Shown: positions 20,522 to 29,598, counted from the first letter of the stretch. The stretch is DNA of 34,091 nucleotides from Pavlovales sp. CCMP2436 (GCA_026770615.1 MU631309.1:329283-363373), one strand, 5' to 3'. The notes: generated by a model not told the origin, from the sequence alone. Translations and numbers: made by a program.

Positions 20522-21287
20522 ATGTTGCTCAGACCAGCACAACATTCAGAACAGTCAGACGCCAGCTTGAATCCCTATCATAAATATATACCGCTAACAA
20601 TCCCTCGGTTTAATGTCGATAATCTGCTTCATTCTCAGATACCTTTTCCAATAAGTGCATGTATGAACAAAAGCCACAGTCTCATGTTTTCCGGTGGCGC
20701 AGGATCTGGTAAGAGTTCAATGCTCACGGCATTTTTGTGTCAAACACATCCACCCATCTATATAAACGTATTTGATTTTGTATATATTTTTATACCAGAA
20801 AACAGTTTCGGAAGTATGGACAATTCACAGTTTAAAAATCACAATCGTGTATATCATGAATTGAGTTTTGAGACTATTAGCGAGGTAGAAAGTGAAATAG
20901 AAAACAATGCAAAAAAAAATAAAAAGAGTCTCGTAATAATGGATTACATGGCTTCATCGATGAAAAACGTAGAACTTCAGAGAACATTAGTAAGATTCTT
21001 GTGTAATCAAAGACATCTTCGCATGTTGTTTTGGGTAGTAATACAATTATACATACAAGTTCCATTAACAGTAAGAAAAATTATCAATAATTTTATCATA
21101 TTTAGACCATCAAATAAACAGGGACATTATGTCAATAACCAACCAGGAGAATATAGATAGCAAAGATTTTGAAGCTTATTTAAAGCATATATTCAAACCA
21201 GACGGGACAAAAAAGGACAGAGCATTTATGTTCATTGATGAGGATGGTAATGTTTATAATAGATTCATCCGTTTGACAATTGAATAA
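20522..21287 (+). pseudogene. FtsK/HerA (A32-like) genome-packaging ATPase
   Basis: Walker A is GGAGSGKSSML and Walker B is KSLVIMDYMASSMKN; viral relatives usually have two acids (DD) where this has D-Y. The following QRTLVRFLCNQRHLRMLFWV and PLTVRKIINNFIIFRPSNK match the PLV/NCLDV packaging ATPases. One frameshift near 21120 moves reading to DIMSITNQENIDSKDFEAYL and a stop at 21285-21287. The present first ~20 codons (MLLRPAQHSEQSDAS...) are LINE-B 3' sequence (20526-20590); the original start was probably ATGATA near 20518. The enzyme would pump DNA into capsids. Confidence 0.87.
20526..20590 (+). mobile_element. LINE-B 3'-end fragment at the start of the ATPase gene
   Basis: The stretch beginning GCTCAGACCAGCACAACATT and ending TCATAAATATA matches the 3' ends at 24580-24646, about 15140-15195 (inverted) and 28663-28702 (inverted). 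It provides an in-frame leader to the ATPase. No clear target duplication was found beyond ATAT. Confidence 0.8.
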
Positions 21288-21313
21288 AAATCTTATCATA
21301 GTATATGTAAGAT

Positions 21314-22091
21314 ATGTCTACAGCAAGCTCTATCGAAGCATTAAACGGGTGGAAAAAAGATACGATACCAAATAGTACATAACTTTTGTTGTTGAATGGA
21401 AAATCATACAAGGGTGCATTTAATCGTCGTTACGTAGGAAAATAAGTAACATACTATACTGGTAGAGCAAGAAGCAGATACTCATTACAATTAGAGCATA
21501 TCGCCAAAGGTTTTACTGTAGCAGATCAACCAGTTATATGCATGATGGATCGATGGCTTTTCAAAGAACCTTTAAAACCTGTAAGTTTGCTGAGAAGGCG
21601 ATCGTCAACGAGGTACCGATTTATGGAAACATAGTCGGTCATAATGGGATAGAAAATGAAGAAGTTCGTCCACCAATTTTAGGCTATAACCTTGTAAGAA
21701 AAGACCCGTTCAACGGACAAACTAACGTTTTGGCTAGCAATTCTGATAAACGAATGAATGAACTGGAAAAGCAGAGACGTGATTTTTGAAGTCAAGAGCC
21801 AGAGATGACGGAGCTGTTTTGACAAATAGGGCTTTACAACCGGTTACTAATCGAAGCGCGGTACGACGGTCTCTTATCTCTGGAATTTCTAATGTAACTC
21901 GTAAGGACATAGCCGAGCAATTACCAATAAATCCACCAGAACCTGTACAACAACAACCGGCAATAATCAGTAGGTCATCATTTATTGCCGGTAAAAAAGC
22001 AGATACATTTATTGATAAAATTTGGAATGAAATAAAACAATATATTGATACATTACCAGAACGAGACATAGCTTCAATATCAGAAAAGTGA
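21314..22091 (+). pseudogene. Viral hypothetical protein (~250 aa)
   Basis: The start is MSTASSIEALNGWKKDTIPN, with two in-frame TAA codons within the first 50 codons. The frame continues VTYYTGRARSRYSLQLEHIA. After a frameshift near 21560 it reads KFAEKAIVNEVPIYGNIVGH and PPILGYNLVRKDPFNGQTN; after another near 21785, TNRSAVRRSLISGISNVTRK, PPEPVQQQP and WNEIKQYIDTLPERDIASIS. It lies between the packaging ATPase and the minor capsid candidate on the same strand, so a virion or assembly role is possible. I do not recognise a domain. Confidence 0.55.
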
Positions 22092-22172
22092 ATAAGACCA
22101 AAATTAAAAAACAAAAATCAAGTACACCAGGGATATAAAATAGAAATAAATGAAATCTTTTGCTACATTAGA

Positions 22173-22701
22173 ATGGACAGCCCACCCTATCCGTTGTTTC
22201 TCTCAAGTCAAACGTGCGATGAATCCGATCCTTTAATAGGTAATTTCAGTGGAATTTTGACAACTTGATCGTATCTCGTTCGATTAAAAGCGACTTATTC
22301 ATTCAACTATACAATATTTAAATGTCAAGACAATTTCCCAATGTGTACGGTGACTCTCAAACATTATCGTTTTTCTATACACAAACACCTACAGTTTTTT
22401 TTTATAAATTACAATAGATTCTGGATATTATGCCGATGTTGCAACGATCACATCAGCTGTGTCATCAAAATCAGCGATTCGTACTGATACTGGTGTATCA
22501 TTTCTAAATCCGCTTTTCTTTACGGTTTTTACAACAACCACGAGAATAATGTCAATTGATAACACAAACGCGTCACTAGATTTAACAATTTTACCGGCGG
22601 GATTAGCGCTACGTCTTGGAGTATGTAATCAACCAATATCAGTACCATATGTAGGTACTACAAAAACACTTGGTACATGGGACATCCTTTTCCCTAAGTA
22701 A
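22173..22701 (+). pseudogene. Candidate minor capsid (penton-like) protein
   Basis: Reading MDSPPYPLFLSSQTCDESDP then IGNFSGILTT, an in-frame TGA, then KATYSFNYTIFK. Later frames give a long beta-rich stretch ending SIDNTNASLDLTILPAGLAL and TLGTWDILFPK. The beta-strand-rich, Asn/Thr-rich composition, N-terminal pattern and position downstream of MCP and ATPase suit a penton/minor capsid jelly roll. An alternative ATG lies at 22150 in another frame. Assignment is by pattern, not by a diagnostic motif. Confidence 0.5.
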
Positions 22702-22838
22702 ATTTATGTATGTTCTAATAAATCTTTACAATTAAATAAAGCAAATGACAGTAGTCTGATGGCGTCTAGAAAAATAATAGAATCGATACCTCTTCCGTTT
22801 AATAACACGTTTGCCTTAACATTTATGTTTTATAAAGA

Positions 22839-23484
22839 TTAGTCGAGATTATTTAAATTATGCGCGTCTAAGAAACCTTTCCCCTTGTTATTAATAGTTA
22901 TTGAATTACTGTTTTGAAATTTACTTAATTATGAAACCAAATCTCCACGAGTACGTATCTAATTGACGAGAAGATATAATATGGTATGGCGAAGCACCCT
23001 TATTATACGTTAAAACCCACGCCATAGGATCAGCACATATTTCAGCTAACCAACCACCAAAGCTATGACCAACGTGGTTCGGGATTGTATTAAAATGTTA
23101 ATTTTGTCAGTCTGGTAATTTTCTTAGCAGACCATACACGTGGATCTAAACCCGAATAATTAATGGCAAGTAAGACATCTGAAATCAAAAATCTTTAGCA
23201 TTTGAACTACCTCTATGTAGTATCAATGCCTTACAATCTCGAATATTAACCTTTGTCTCTATATTTGAAAAATCAGAATCATGTTTATAACCAATTTTTA
23301 TCATTTCTATCATAGCATCCTCATCACTATAAGAAGCATTTAAATATGTCTTCGCGTTTTCTAATAATGGATTTGGCTCTACAGATATAGATTGGCGATC
23401 CAATATTTATATTTCTACTGAACATATAAGCGCTACTGGTAGGTCTACCAAAAAATGAATTGCGTTGTTTTTTAATTTTTCCAT
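22839..23484 (-). pseudogene. Lipase-like alpha/beta hydrolase
   Basis: The start is MEKLKNN (23484). Several frames follow: NAKTYLNASYSDEDAMIEMI, DCKALILHRGSSNAKDF, ISDVLLAINYSGLDPRVW, and NHVGHSFGGWLAEICADPMA, which has the GxSxG nucleophile elbow (GHSFG). It continues WVLTYNKGASPYHIISSRQL and ends GKGFLDAHNLNNLD. The His-Arg-Gly-Ser strand before a D-x-x-x-D helix and the elbow are typical of class-3-like lipases, known in some PLVs and virophages. At least three frameshifts and a stop inactivate it. It is transcribed opposite to its neighbours. It may have acted on host membranes. Confidence 0.7.
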
Positions 23485-23535
23485 ATATATATTAAATATA
23501 TAAACGGTATAGAAAATATCTCCGTTATACATAAG

Positions 23536-26500
23536 ATGTCAGTATTTGACGAACAAGCTTTTTTAGAACTGGCGGCTATTACAAATTTAAGTACAAGTAA
23601 TTTAATGACATTAGGTAGTTCATTTAATTTGTTTAAAACTGAAAAAAATTACGAATAGGTCAAATTGATTCTTCGATTAGTACAACAAATGGAAATTTAG
23701 GAATAACAAATTGAAATTTAGAAATAAAAAATGGAAATATAGAAAATATAAATAGTAAAATGACTGTAATAAATACAGAATTGACATCATCAAACCAAGC
23801 TATCCATTTACGGCTCTTGTCATCCGAATATATTGCTCTGAGAATTCTCAAAACAGCAATATAACTAAGGCGTACTTATCAAAAGGAGAGTTCAACAATT
23901 ATCTTACTACACAGACTAGAAAAGATCTCTTGCAGGATGTCGCAAATGGTGTAATAAATAATACGCTGCATGAACTTGGAGATATCAAAAACATTGTGGG
24001 AGCTACTTTAATATCTGGCGGTATGACTCTAGGCGGGCAGGTTGTAAATAAAATTGATGAAGGATTCTTAAATGTAGATGGTAGAGTTATAGATAATTTC
24101 AACGCTATTGATGTTATAAAGCATAATATAACAGACATTATAACTTTCATCGACACAAAATCAGTTAAATCAATAGGAGTATCTAGTTGTAAATTCGTCA
24201 AATATTAAGTACGACATAGCGATTACATCAAACAATAACAAATTTTCTAATTATTACACGATTCAGGATACTGATACATATTTATCGCATAAAGTGAATG
24301 GGTAAATGTTCAACACGTTAAGCGATGTCATTAATTTATCGAATGCGCGTTACGATAGTAATATATAAAAGAATTGCACGCGGCCATGCGCAGCTGCTGC
24401 TCGCGCGCTTGAGCGCGCTGGCCCCGATCGCTGCCCAGCTTGGGAACACGACAAACAGCAACCAGCAGATCATCTCTCTAAACGCCCTTGCCCGGGCACA
24501 CTACCGGAGATCCATCGGCACGCGCGGTGGCGCCCAAGCCAGCGCAGCCGACTAAGGCACGCAGCAGGCAATGAGCGACGCAGCGCTCAGACCAGCAAAA
24601 CATTCAGAACAGTCAGACGCCAGCTTGAATCACTATCAGTCAATATAAGAATTGCAAAACAGACCAACTAGTTCAGTAAATAACGATGAAAGCTTAATAA
24701 GCTCATCAGATGTTGTTTTATCAAATGTTAATAAAATAGCATTGAATGTTAATACCGTAGATTATAAATCGAACAATGTAAATACATCAAGTAATTTAAC
24801 ATTAAAATTAAATATTTCTGATTACAATATTCTCAGTAATGTCATGAATTCGTCGAATACGCGTTATGATAATAGTTTAGCTACTAAAGTGAATATTACA
24901 GAATATGATACGAAAATTCAAGAATTAGGATCTAATACAAGTAATACAAATGGTACTGCAATATCTGCATTACATTTATCAACAACCAATGCTGCAGGAT
25001 TAGTAAGAGCTGCTGCGGCAATATCATTAACTACGTCAAACATCGTTAGCATAAACACGCTTTTACCAAGCAAATTACCGATAATGGATTTTCGAATTAT
25101 GTATTTAAAGCTAATATTAAATTCAATGATAGGTATACTAAAATAGAAGACGATTCTCTTTTATCATTAAAAGTTGATATTTTGACATATAATAATAACA
25201 ACAGTAACATCACGGACTCTATGGCTATAAACACAAGTAATATTGAACTCAAATTAAACATAACAGATTTTGAAATTTCAAGCAATGTAATAACATCAAA
25301 TATAAATAAAAAAGCAAATACAAATAACGTATTTTTTAAATGGCAGACCTATGACAGAGTTGCAGTCAATTCACGAGTAGATTTAAAAGTAGACATATTA
25401 GATTACGATGCTGAAATCATACAAATCAATTCAAATATTGACGCCAAAGCATATATTTTAGATGTATACAATAAATCAGATGATAAGTCTATGCCTTATA
25501 ATATTCAGGAAGTCGACACAAGACTCGACTTTAAAATAAACATATCAGATTACGATCTTGGTTTAATTCAGATCAATTCATTTCTTTAAAAATGTAAATC
25601 TAAAGTTAATTCGAACGATTATAGCAATAACAATATTTTAATTTCAAGAAATATAAATCTAAAAGTTACGTTAGCACTTATAATTTAGAAAATGTTTTAA
25701 TCGGTAACAATGTAAATGAAAAATTAAATCAAAGCGATTTCACAATTTTAAACAGTAATGTAAATAGTTCTAATATTAAATATGACTCAAATATATCAAA
25801 ATTTAAATACTCGAGCTATAGCAAGCGATGTATATGCTTTATCATTGAACGATAGTATTTCATTAAGCATAACCAGCAATAATGCCAAGCTCTTAGTGAA
25901 AGCGAATTTGAATGGTGCAGCATTTTCAGGCATCATATCGACCCCCGAACATCCCAAATATTGAAACGCAAATAATAGCTATAACAACCTACGCTGGTGT
26001 GCCAGTAGTAAGCAATTTGAATTTGTTGGAAGTAGAATATGCACAGCAATTCGACGGTTTTATGACGAATAGAAATTTAGACTTATATACGTTAAGATTA
26101 CCATTTAGTAAACAAATACCATACGGGACAGTAATCAATTTGTCAGTCGAACCGATAGTTGAGCGTTTAGGTGGTGGGTTGGCTGAATACCGTTTTATCA
26201 ATAACATGGACTCAAGTGGACGAGGCAATTATCTCACTTTCATGGTGGTTCTAACGAAGAAATATAAAAAATTGAAAATATTTCAGACAAGTAATATATT
26301 TAATTTGACAATGGTATAGTCCAAACATTGTTAGATCCTTCGACCATACAACATACAATTTATGGAGGGGCGGGTTTGAACACGGGCATGGTATTGTCAT
26401 TCGATTTAAAATGTAACAGCTGCACAAATATAGAAACTGTTTTTTCATTAGCTGATTACTTTATCAATGGCAATACAAATACAAGCAATATCTGCGAAGG

Positions 26501-27674
26501 TATATTGATAACTGTAAATAGTACTAATATTCGAATGAGAATGTCATATTTAGGTACTTTTAGACGTAATTTTAAATCACAAAAGATTGATGCGACAGCG
26601 TGGCATCATTATGATATGATTATATCCGACTATGGAGATGTTAAATTTTATGTCGATGGGATAGCGCAAGCGATAATAACATCGGGAGTTGAATTATCTA
26701 TTTTGAGATTATTTACATCCGATAATTTAACAACGAATTTGTTAAGAATATATTCAAACGCATCATATTTATCAGATCTTAAAATATGTTTAAAGCCTAT
26801 TTTGGAAGAGACATTAATCGATGACTTAACGCTATCTATGGACACTCCACTTGTCGAATATTTGTTATACGATAACACAGACGTGTCTGGCAATGGTAAA
26901 AATTTGGCAGGTACTATAACAGAACAAGGAAGAGATTAAGATGGTAAAGCATGGTTTAGACGTGGTGATCTCTCAGAATTTCTTATTGGCCCACCACCTA
27001 ATACTGTAAATATTGCTTCTACGTCTGGCGGTCCAGGAATAAGAATGAGCTTCTATATAAAACTGTTTCAAGAAGGAATAGGTCAGGGTAACGTTGTTTT
27101 TGGAATTGGTACCTTAATATCAGATAGATCATGTAACCAAAGTAGTACTAATACCACAGCATCAGGTTTAAATTTGAGGATTTTTAATATTAACAGTTTT
27201 CAATTTATATTTTGTGAACCTAACGGCATTTACAACAATTTTTTTACAGCATCAAATGCATTTTTTAGTGACACGTCATGGAGTAATATAACAATACAAA
27301 TGCCAGGCTACTTTTCGTCGTATATTATAGAGTAGGGCTTAATGGGCTTACTTATATACTATACGTCCTACAAAACCGATCACGTTACTGTATAAAAATG
27401 GCACAGTTTAAACAATCTTGTCGGATCTAATTTGGTTTTACGCACAGGCTCATCGTATTTTGCGATACCTTATATTGATACAGCTTCAGGAGCAAATTCA
27501 GGACAAGATTGTGCTTCGTCTCTTGTAAACATACCGTCAAATGCGTACAGTGTAGGTATATATCTGACATATAGTGATAGTGTCGCGTTTGGTCATTTAT
27601 TATCGTTTGACGATCCAAATCAAACGCTTACTATTGAGCAAAGTTCTTTACTATTATATTTGATATACTCATAA
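23536..27674 (+). pseudogene. Giant viral fibre / adhesin with LamG-like regions
   Basis: The start is MSVFDEQAFLELAAITNLST. Long Asn/Ser/Ile-rich repeats follow with a recurring K-x-N-I-x-D-Y-D pattern spaced about 20-40 residues (KLNISDYNILSNVM, KVNITEYDTKIQEL, KINISDYDLGLIQI), typical of trimeric fibre shafts. From about 26330 the protein becomes beta-rich: FDLKCNSCTNIETVFSLADY and TAWHHYDMIISDYGDVKFYV with YVDG fit a LamG/concanavalin-like domain. A second such region (about 27045-27420, ending with YKNGT) follows. Many stops and frameshifts and the LINE-B insert at 24379-24646 break it. It would have been the cell-attachment fibre; two adjacent genes cannot be excluded. Confidence 0.65.
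24379..24646 (+). mobile_element. 5'-truncated LINE-B insertion in the fibre gene
   Basis: A 268-bp GC-rich insert is flanked by AAGAATTGCA (24369-24378 and 24647-24656). It encodes the C-terminal end of a protein (HAQLLLARLSALAPIAAQLG ... GTRGGAQASAAD, stop 24553-24555), followed by a 3' UTR ending CTTGAATCACTATCAGTCAA. This C-terminus resembles that of LINE-A, indicating related elements. Confidence 0.9.
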
Positions 27675-27703
27675 CTTCTCAATTTAGTCTTAGTGGTCTA
27701 AAA

Positions 27704-27823
27704 ATGGACATCGGCGGAATATCGAATTTTTTCAATTTCATAAGTTAGGGTTTGCAAAATTTAGGTCAACTCGCTAAAATGATAAACGACGGTATCAAAA
27801 AACAATTTAGATACGCATTCTAA
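27704..27823 (+). pseudogene. Small amphipathic viral peptide
   Basis: A 39-codon frame (MDIGGISNFFNFIS, stop TAG, GLQNLGQLAKMINDGIKKQF) ends at 27821-27823. Without the stop it would be a Gly/Phe/Ile-rich amphipathic helix with a basic end. Small peptides of this type occur in virions of related viruses; its role here is unknown. Confidence 0.4.
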
Positions 27824-27864
27824 TCGTTGCGTTAGATAAAAAAAATAGGTCTAAATTATATATA

Positions 27865-28242
27865 ATGTCTGACACCCTATTTGAGAAAGAGAGAATAGCC
27901 ATTCTTGAATTAGAGCTTGAGATCGCAGACGATAAAAAAAAGCTAAGTATCAAAGAACATGAATATCTTGATGAGATGATATTGATGTCGAATGGTTCTT
28001 GCTATGTGTGTTCGAAAGAAGACGAACATTATATGTCCGAGCAATGTTTTGATTGTAAGAATGTTATCTGTGACGATTGTCATCATAAATTTGGAGAATT
28101 CGAATGGTGTTGCGATAGCGATCAATGTAATACTGCGAGACTAAAAGATAAATGTAATACTGCGAGACTAAAAGATAAATGTAATACTGCGAGACTAAAA
28201 GAGGAAAAAACAGATAAGAGATTTGAAAAAATCATGTATTAA
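27865..28242 (+). CDS. Intact zinc-finger (RING/ribbon-like) protein with tandem repeats
   Basis: A 125-residue intact ORF starts MSDTLFEKERIAILELELEI. An acidic/basic helix (residues 1-45) leads into a cysteine-rich module (about 46-90): CYVC, CFDC, CDDCHH, CC, C. The spacings C-x2-C, C-x2-C and C-x2-C suggest a RING or treble-clef zinc site. The C-terminus contains three 9-residue copies of KCNTARLKD, encoded by a 27-bp tandem repeat. A TATA-like stretch and A-rich leader precede the ATG. It could be a ubiquitin-ligase-like or transcription-related viral protein. It is the only clearly unbroken gene over 100 codons in the provirus. Confidence 0.75.
   Translation: MSDTLFEKERIAILELELEIADDKKKLSIKEHEYLDEMILMSNGSCYVCSKEDEHYMSEQCFDCKNVICDDCHHKFGEFEWCCDSDQCNTARLKDKCNTARLKDKCNTARLKEEKTDKRFEKIMY
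28126..28203 (+). repeat. 27-bp coding tandem repeat (three copies)
   Basis: Units of TGTAATACTGCGAGACTAAA plus AGATAAA are identical in copies one and two, with a partial third. Being a multiple of three it keeps the zinc-finger ORF open. Confidence 0.92.
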
Positions 28243-28984
28243 ATAGATAATCTTGTATCACTGAAATGTATAACAGAATTTAATCGTAAGCGGCGAGCCG
28301 AGATACCGATATCAGAATAGTCTTTATATATATTCGCAATCCTTCTCATTTTTCTTTTGACCATGTTAAACACCAGCTGGCTACCATTGACGAAAACTTA
28401 TCAAGCCATAGCATACTATATCAGGATTTAAGAGCATTTAATAGTATATATCAGTATCTGTTATTTGCGGTAGACCATGTTAAATACCGGCTGACAACTA
28501 CCGTCGTGTGCCGCCTGTACATAGATTCATACGACACTATGACGTACATAAAATGGGTTTATATGTACCTTATCAATGTCTATCAATATTTCATACGACT
28601 GCGTCGATTGCAGCCTATGCATCAAAAACTAACCATATGTCACGGCATTATGGTACGTATATTTATGATAGGGATTCAAGCTGGCGTCTGATTGTTCTGA
28701 ACATGGTATGTATATATATTTATTAGATTTATTAGATTAAATGAATAGATACGGTCCGCATATGTATCAAAAACTGACGGCATTATGGTAAGTACTGATG
28801 AATCTAATAATATTGCGAGAATATCGATTTTCTCCAAAGAATTAGTACCATAATGGTACGATATATATATAGATGCGACAGTGTACGTTTACCGTACCAC
28901 AGTGGTGTATATAAATACGTATATATCGTCAAATATATTTATTGGACTATCTTTATTAGATTTTATTAGATTATTATTAGATAT
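28243..28984. other. AT-rich viral tail region with short repeats
   Basis: No credible gene. Visible: a repeated GACCATGTTAAA(C/T)ACC block at about 28361 and 28473, a repeated TATG(C/T)ATCAAAAACT and GGCATTATGGTA (about 28617/28649 and 28760/28779), ATTAGATT-type runs at about 28965-28990, and an inverted GATGAATCTAATAATAT pair (28798-28814 versus about 28998-28982). Confidence 0.5.
28663..28702 (-). mobile_element. 40-bp LINE-B 3' end with 13-bp target duplication
   Basis: The insert reads TTATGATAGGGATTCAAGCT onward, the inverted LINE-B terminus. It is flanked by ATGGTACGTATAT (28650-28662) and ATGGTATGTATAT (28703-28715). It is an extreme case of 5' truncation. Confidence 0.8.
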
Positions 28985-29290
28985 TATTAGATTCATCTCG
29001 ATGAGCATGTGTGATCAAGCAACATATTACCATAAATATGCGCATCTGTCACCGATGACACTTGAATTTAGCCAAAATAGATATCGATCGATTGAATTGG
29101 TGAATAACCAAAACCATCTATAACGTATGCTGTGGTTGCTCCTACACTTGACCGTATAGTGTACTGGAGAGAGGTATTATTGGGATTGAAATATACGCCA
29201 GACGATCTAGATGGGAGTTGGAAGATAATTCTGCCTCGACCGACATATGAAGTACCATGAAGTACCACTAACAGGCGCTAATGTGATACG
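28985..29290 (-). pseudogene. MCP: Major capsid protein, internal piece A (inverted)
   Basis: On the minus strand the frame reads LAPVSG, then GRGRIIFQLPSRSSGVYFNP, NTSLQYTIRSSVGATTAYVI and GYSPIQSIDIYFG, the N-terminal jelly-roll strands of a PLV capsid protein. An in-frame TAA and the continuation IQVSSVTDAHIYGNMLLDHT follow. A 10-bp tandem duplication (GGTACTTCAT twice) breaks the frame upstream. Its first bases (CGTATC, 29290-29285) match the last bases of the N-terminal piece at 19982-19987, so it is the next segment of the same gene. Confidence 0.7.
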
Positions 29291-29439
29291 GTCCGGGGGG
29301 TCGCGCCGGCGAACTTGTCGGGGGGGTTAAGTTTAAGACTTTATTTGTGTGTATCACATTTTTAAAATGGGCTAAAATCTGATGAATTGGCAGTTGGCCA
29401 TTCATTTAGGAATTTCATTTTGGATATTCGTTTTGGATA
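29291..29439. other. Right viral/host junction
   Basis: GC-rich G-run sequence (CGGGGGGT at 29294-29301, also at 14049-14056) is followed by AT-rich spacer. GTATCACATT at 29354-29363 is the inverse of 29280-29289, so a short inverted repeat straddles the junction. Confidence 0.45.
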
Positions 29440-29598
29440 CAGGGGATCCGCGGGCAATAAAAAGGGCGATTTCTGAGCTTGCTGAGCTTTTTAGGAAATT
29501 ACATGCAAACAATGCTTTAATTTCCTTAAATTGAACTATGCAAAAAAACGAGGCTCGGCTTCTTAACACTACGGCTTCTTATTGCTCGCGACACCCTG
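29440..29598. mobile_element. MITE, 159 bp, TA target site
   Basis: Ends CAGGGGATCCGCGGGCAATA and its near-complement (TTATTGCTCGCGACACCCTG) are flanked by TA on both sides (29438-29439 and 29599-29600). The internal sequence TTAGGAAATTACATGCAAAC and GAGGCTCGGCTTCTTAACAC relates it to 32651-32799 and 3342-3399. It is Tc1/mariner-like and non-autonomous. Confidence 0.8.

Larger units (their letters stand above)
14060..29290. mobile_element. Endogenous polinton-like virus (decayed provirus)
   Basis: An AT-rich block, conspicuously different from both flanks, carries the PLV hallmark set: TVpol-type polymerase/S3H helicase, double-jelly-roll MCP, A32-like packaging ATPase, candidate minor capsid protein, a lipase and a long fibre. 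MCP pieces lie at both outer edges. Both host junctions carry CGGGGGGT (14049-14056 and 29294-29301), a possible target duplication, though weak because it is a G-run. I found no terminal inverted repeats, integrase or maturation protease. Single-base frameshifts and substitution-type stops in most genes indicate inactivation. A virophage is a less likely reading because the gene complement and fibre better suit PLVs. Confidence 0.85.

Noticed and set aside
24325..24555. A 76-codon ORF as a viral gene
   Set aside because: It is LINE-B C-terminal coding sequence with fortuitous upstream codons from the target site.
28126..28203. CRISPR-like array
   Set aside because: Units are contiguous with no spacers and lie in frame inside an ORF.
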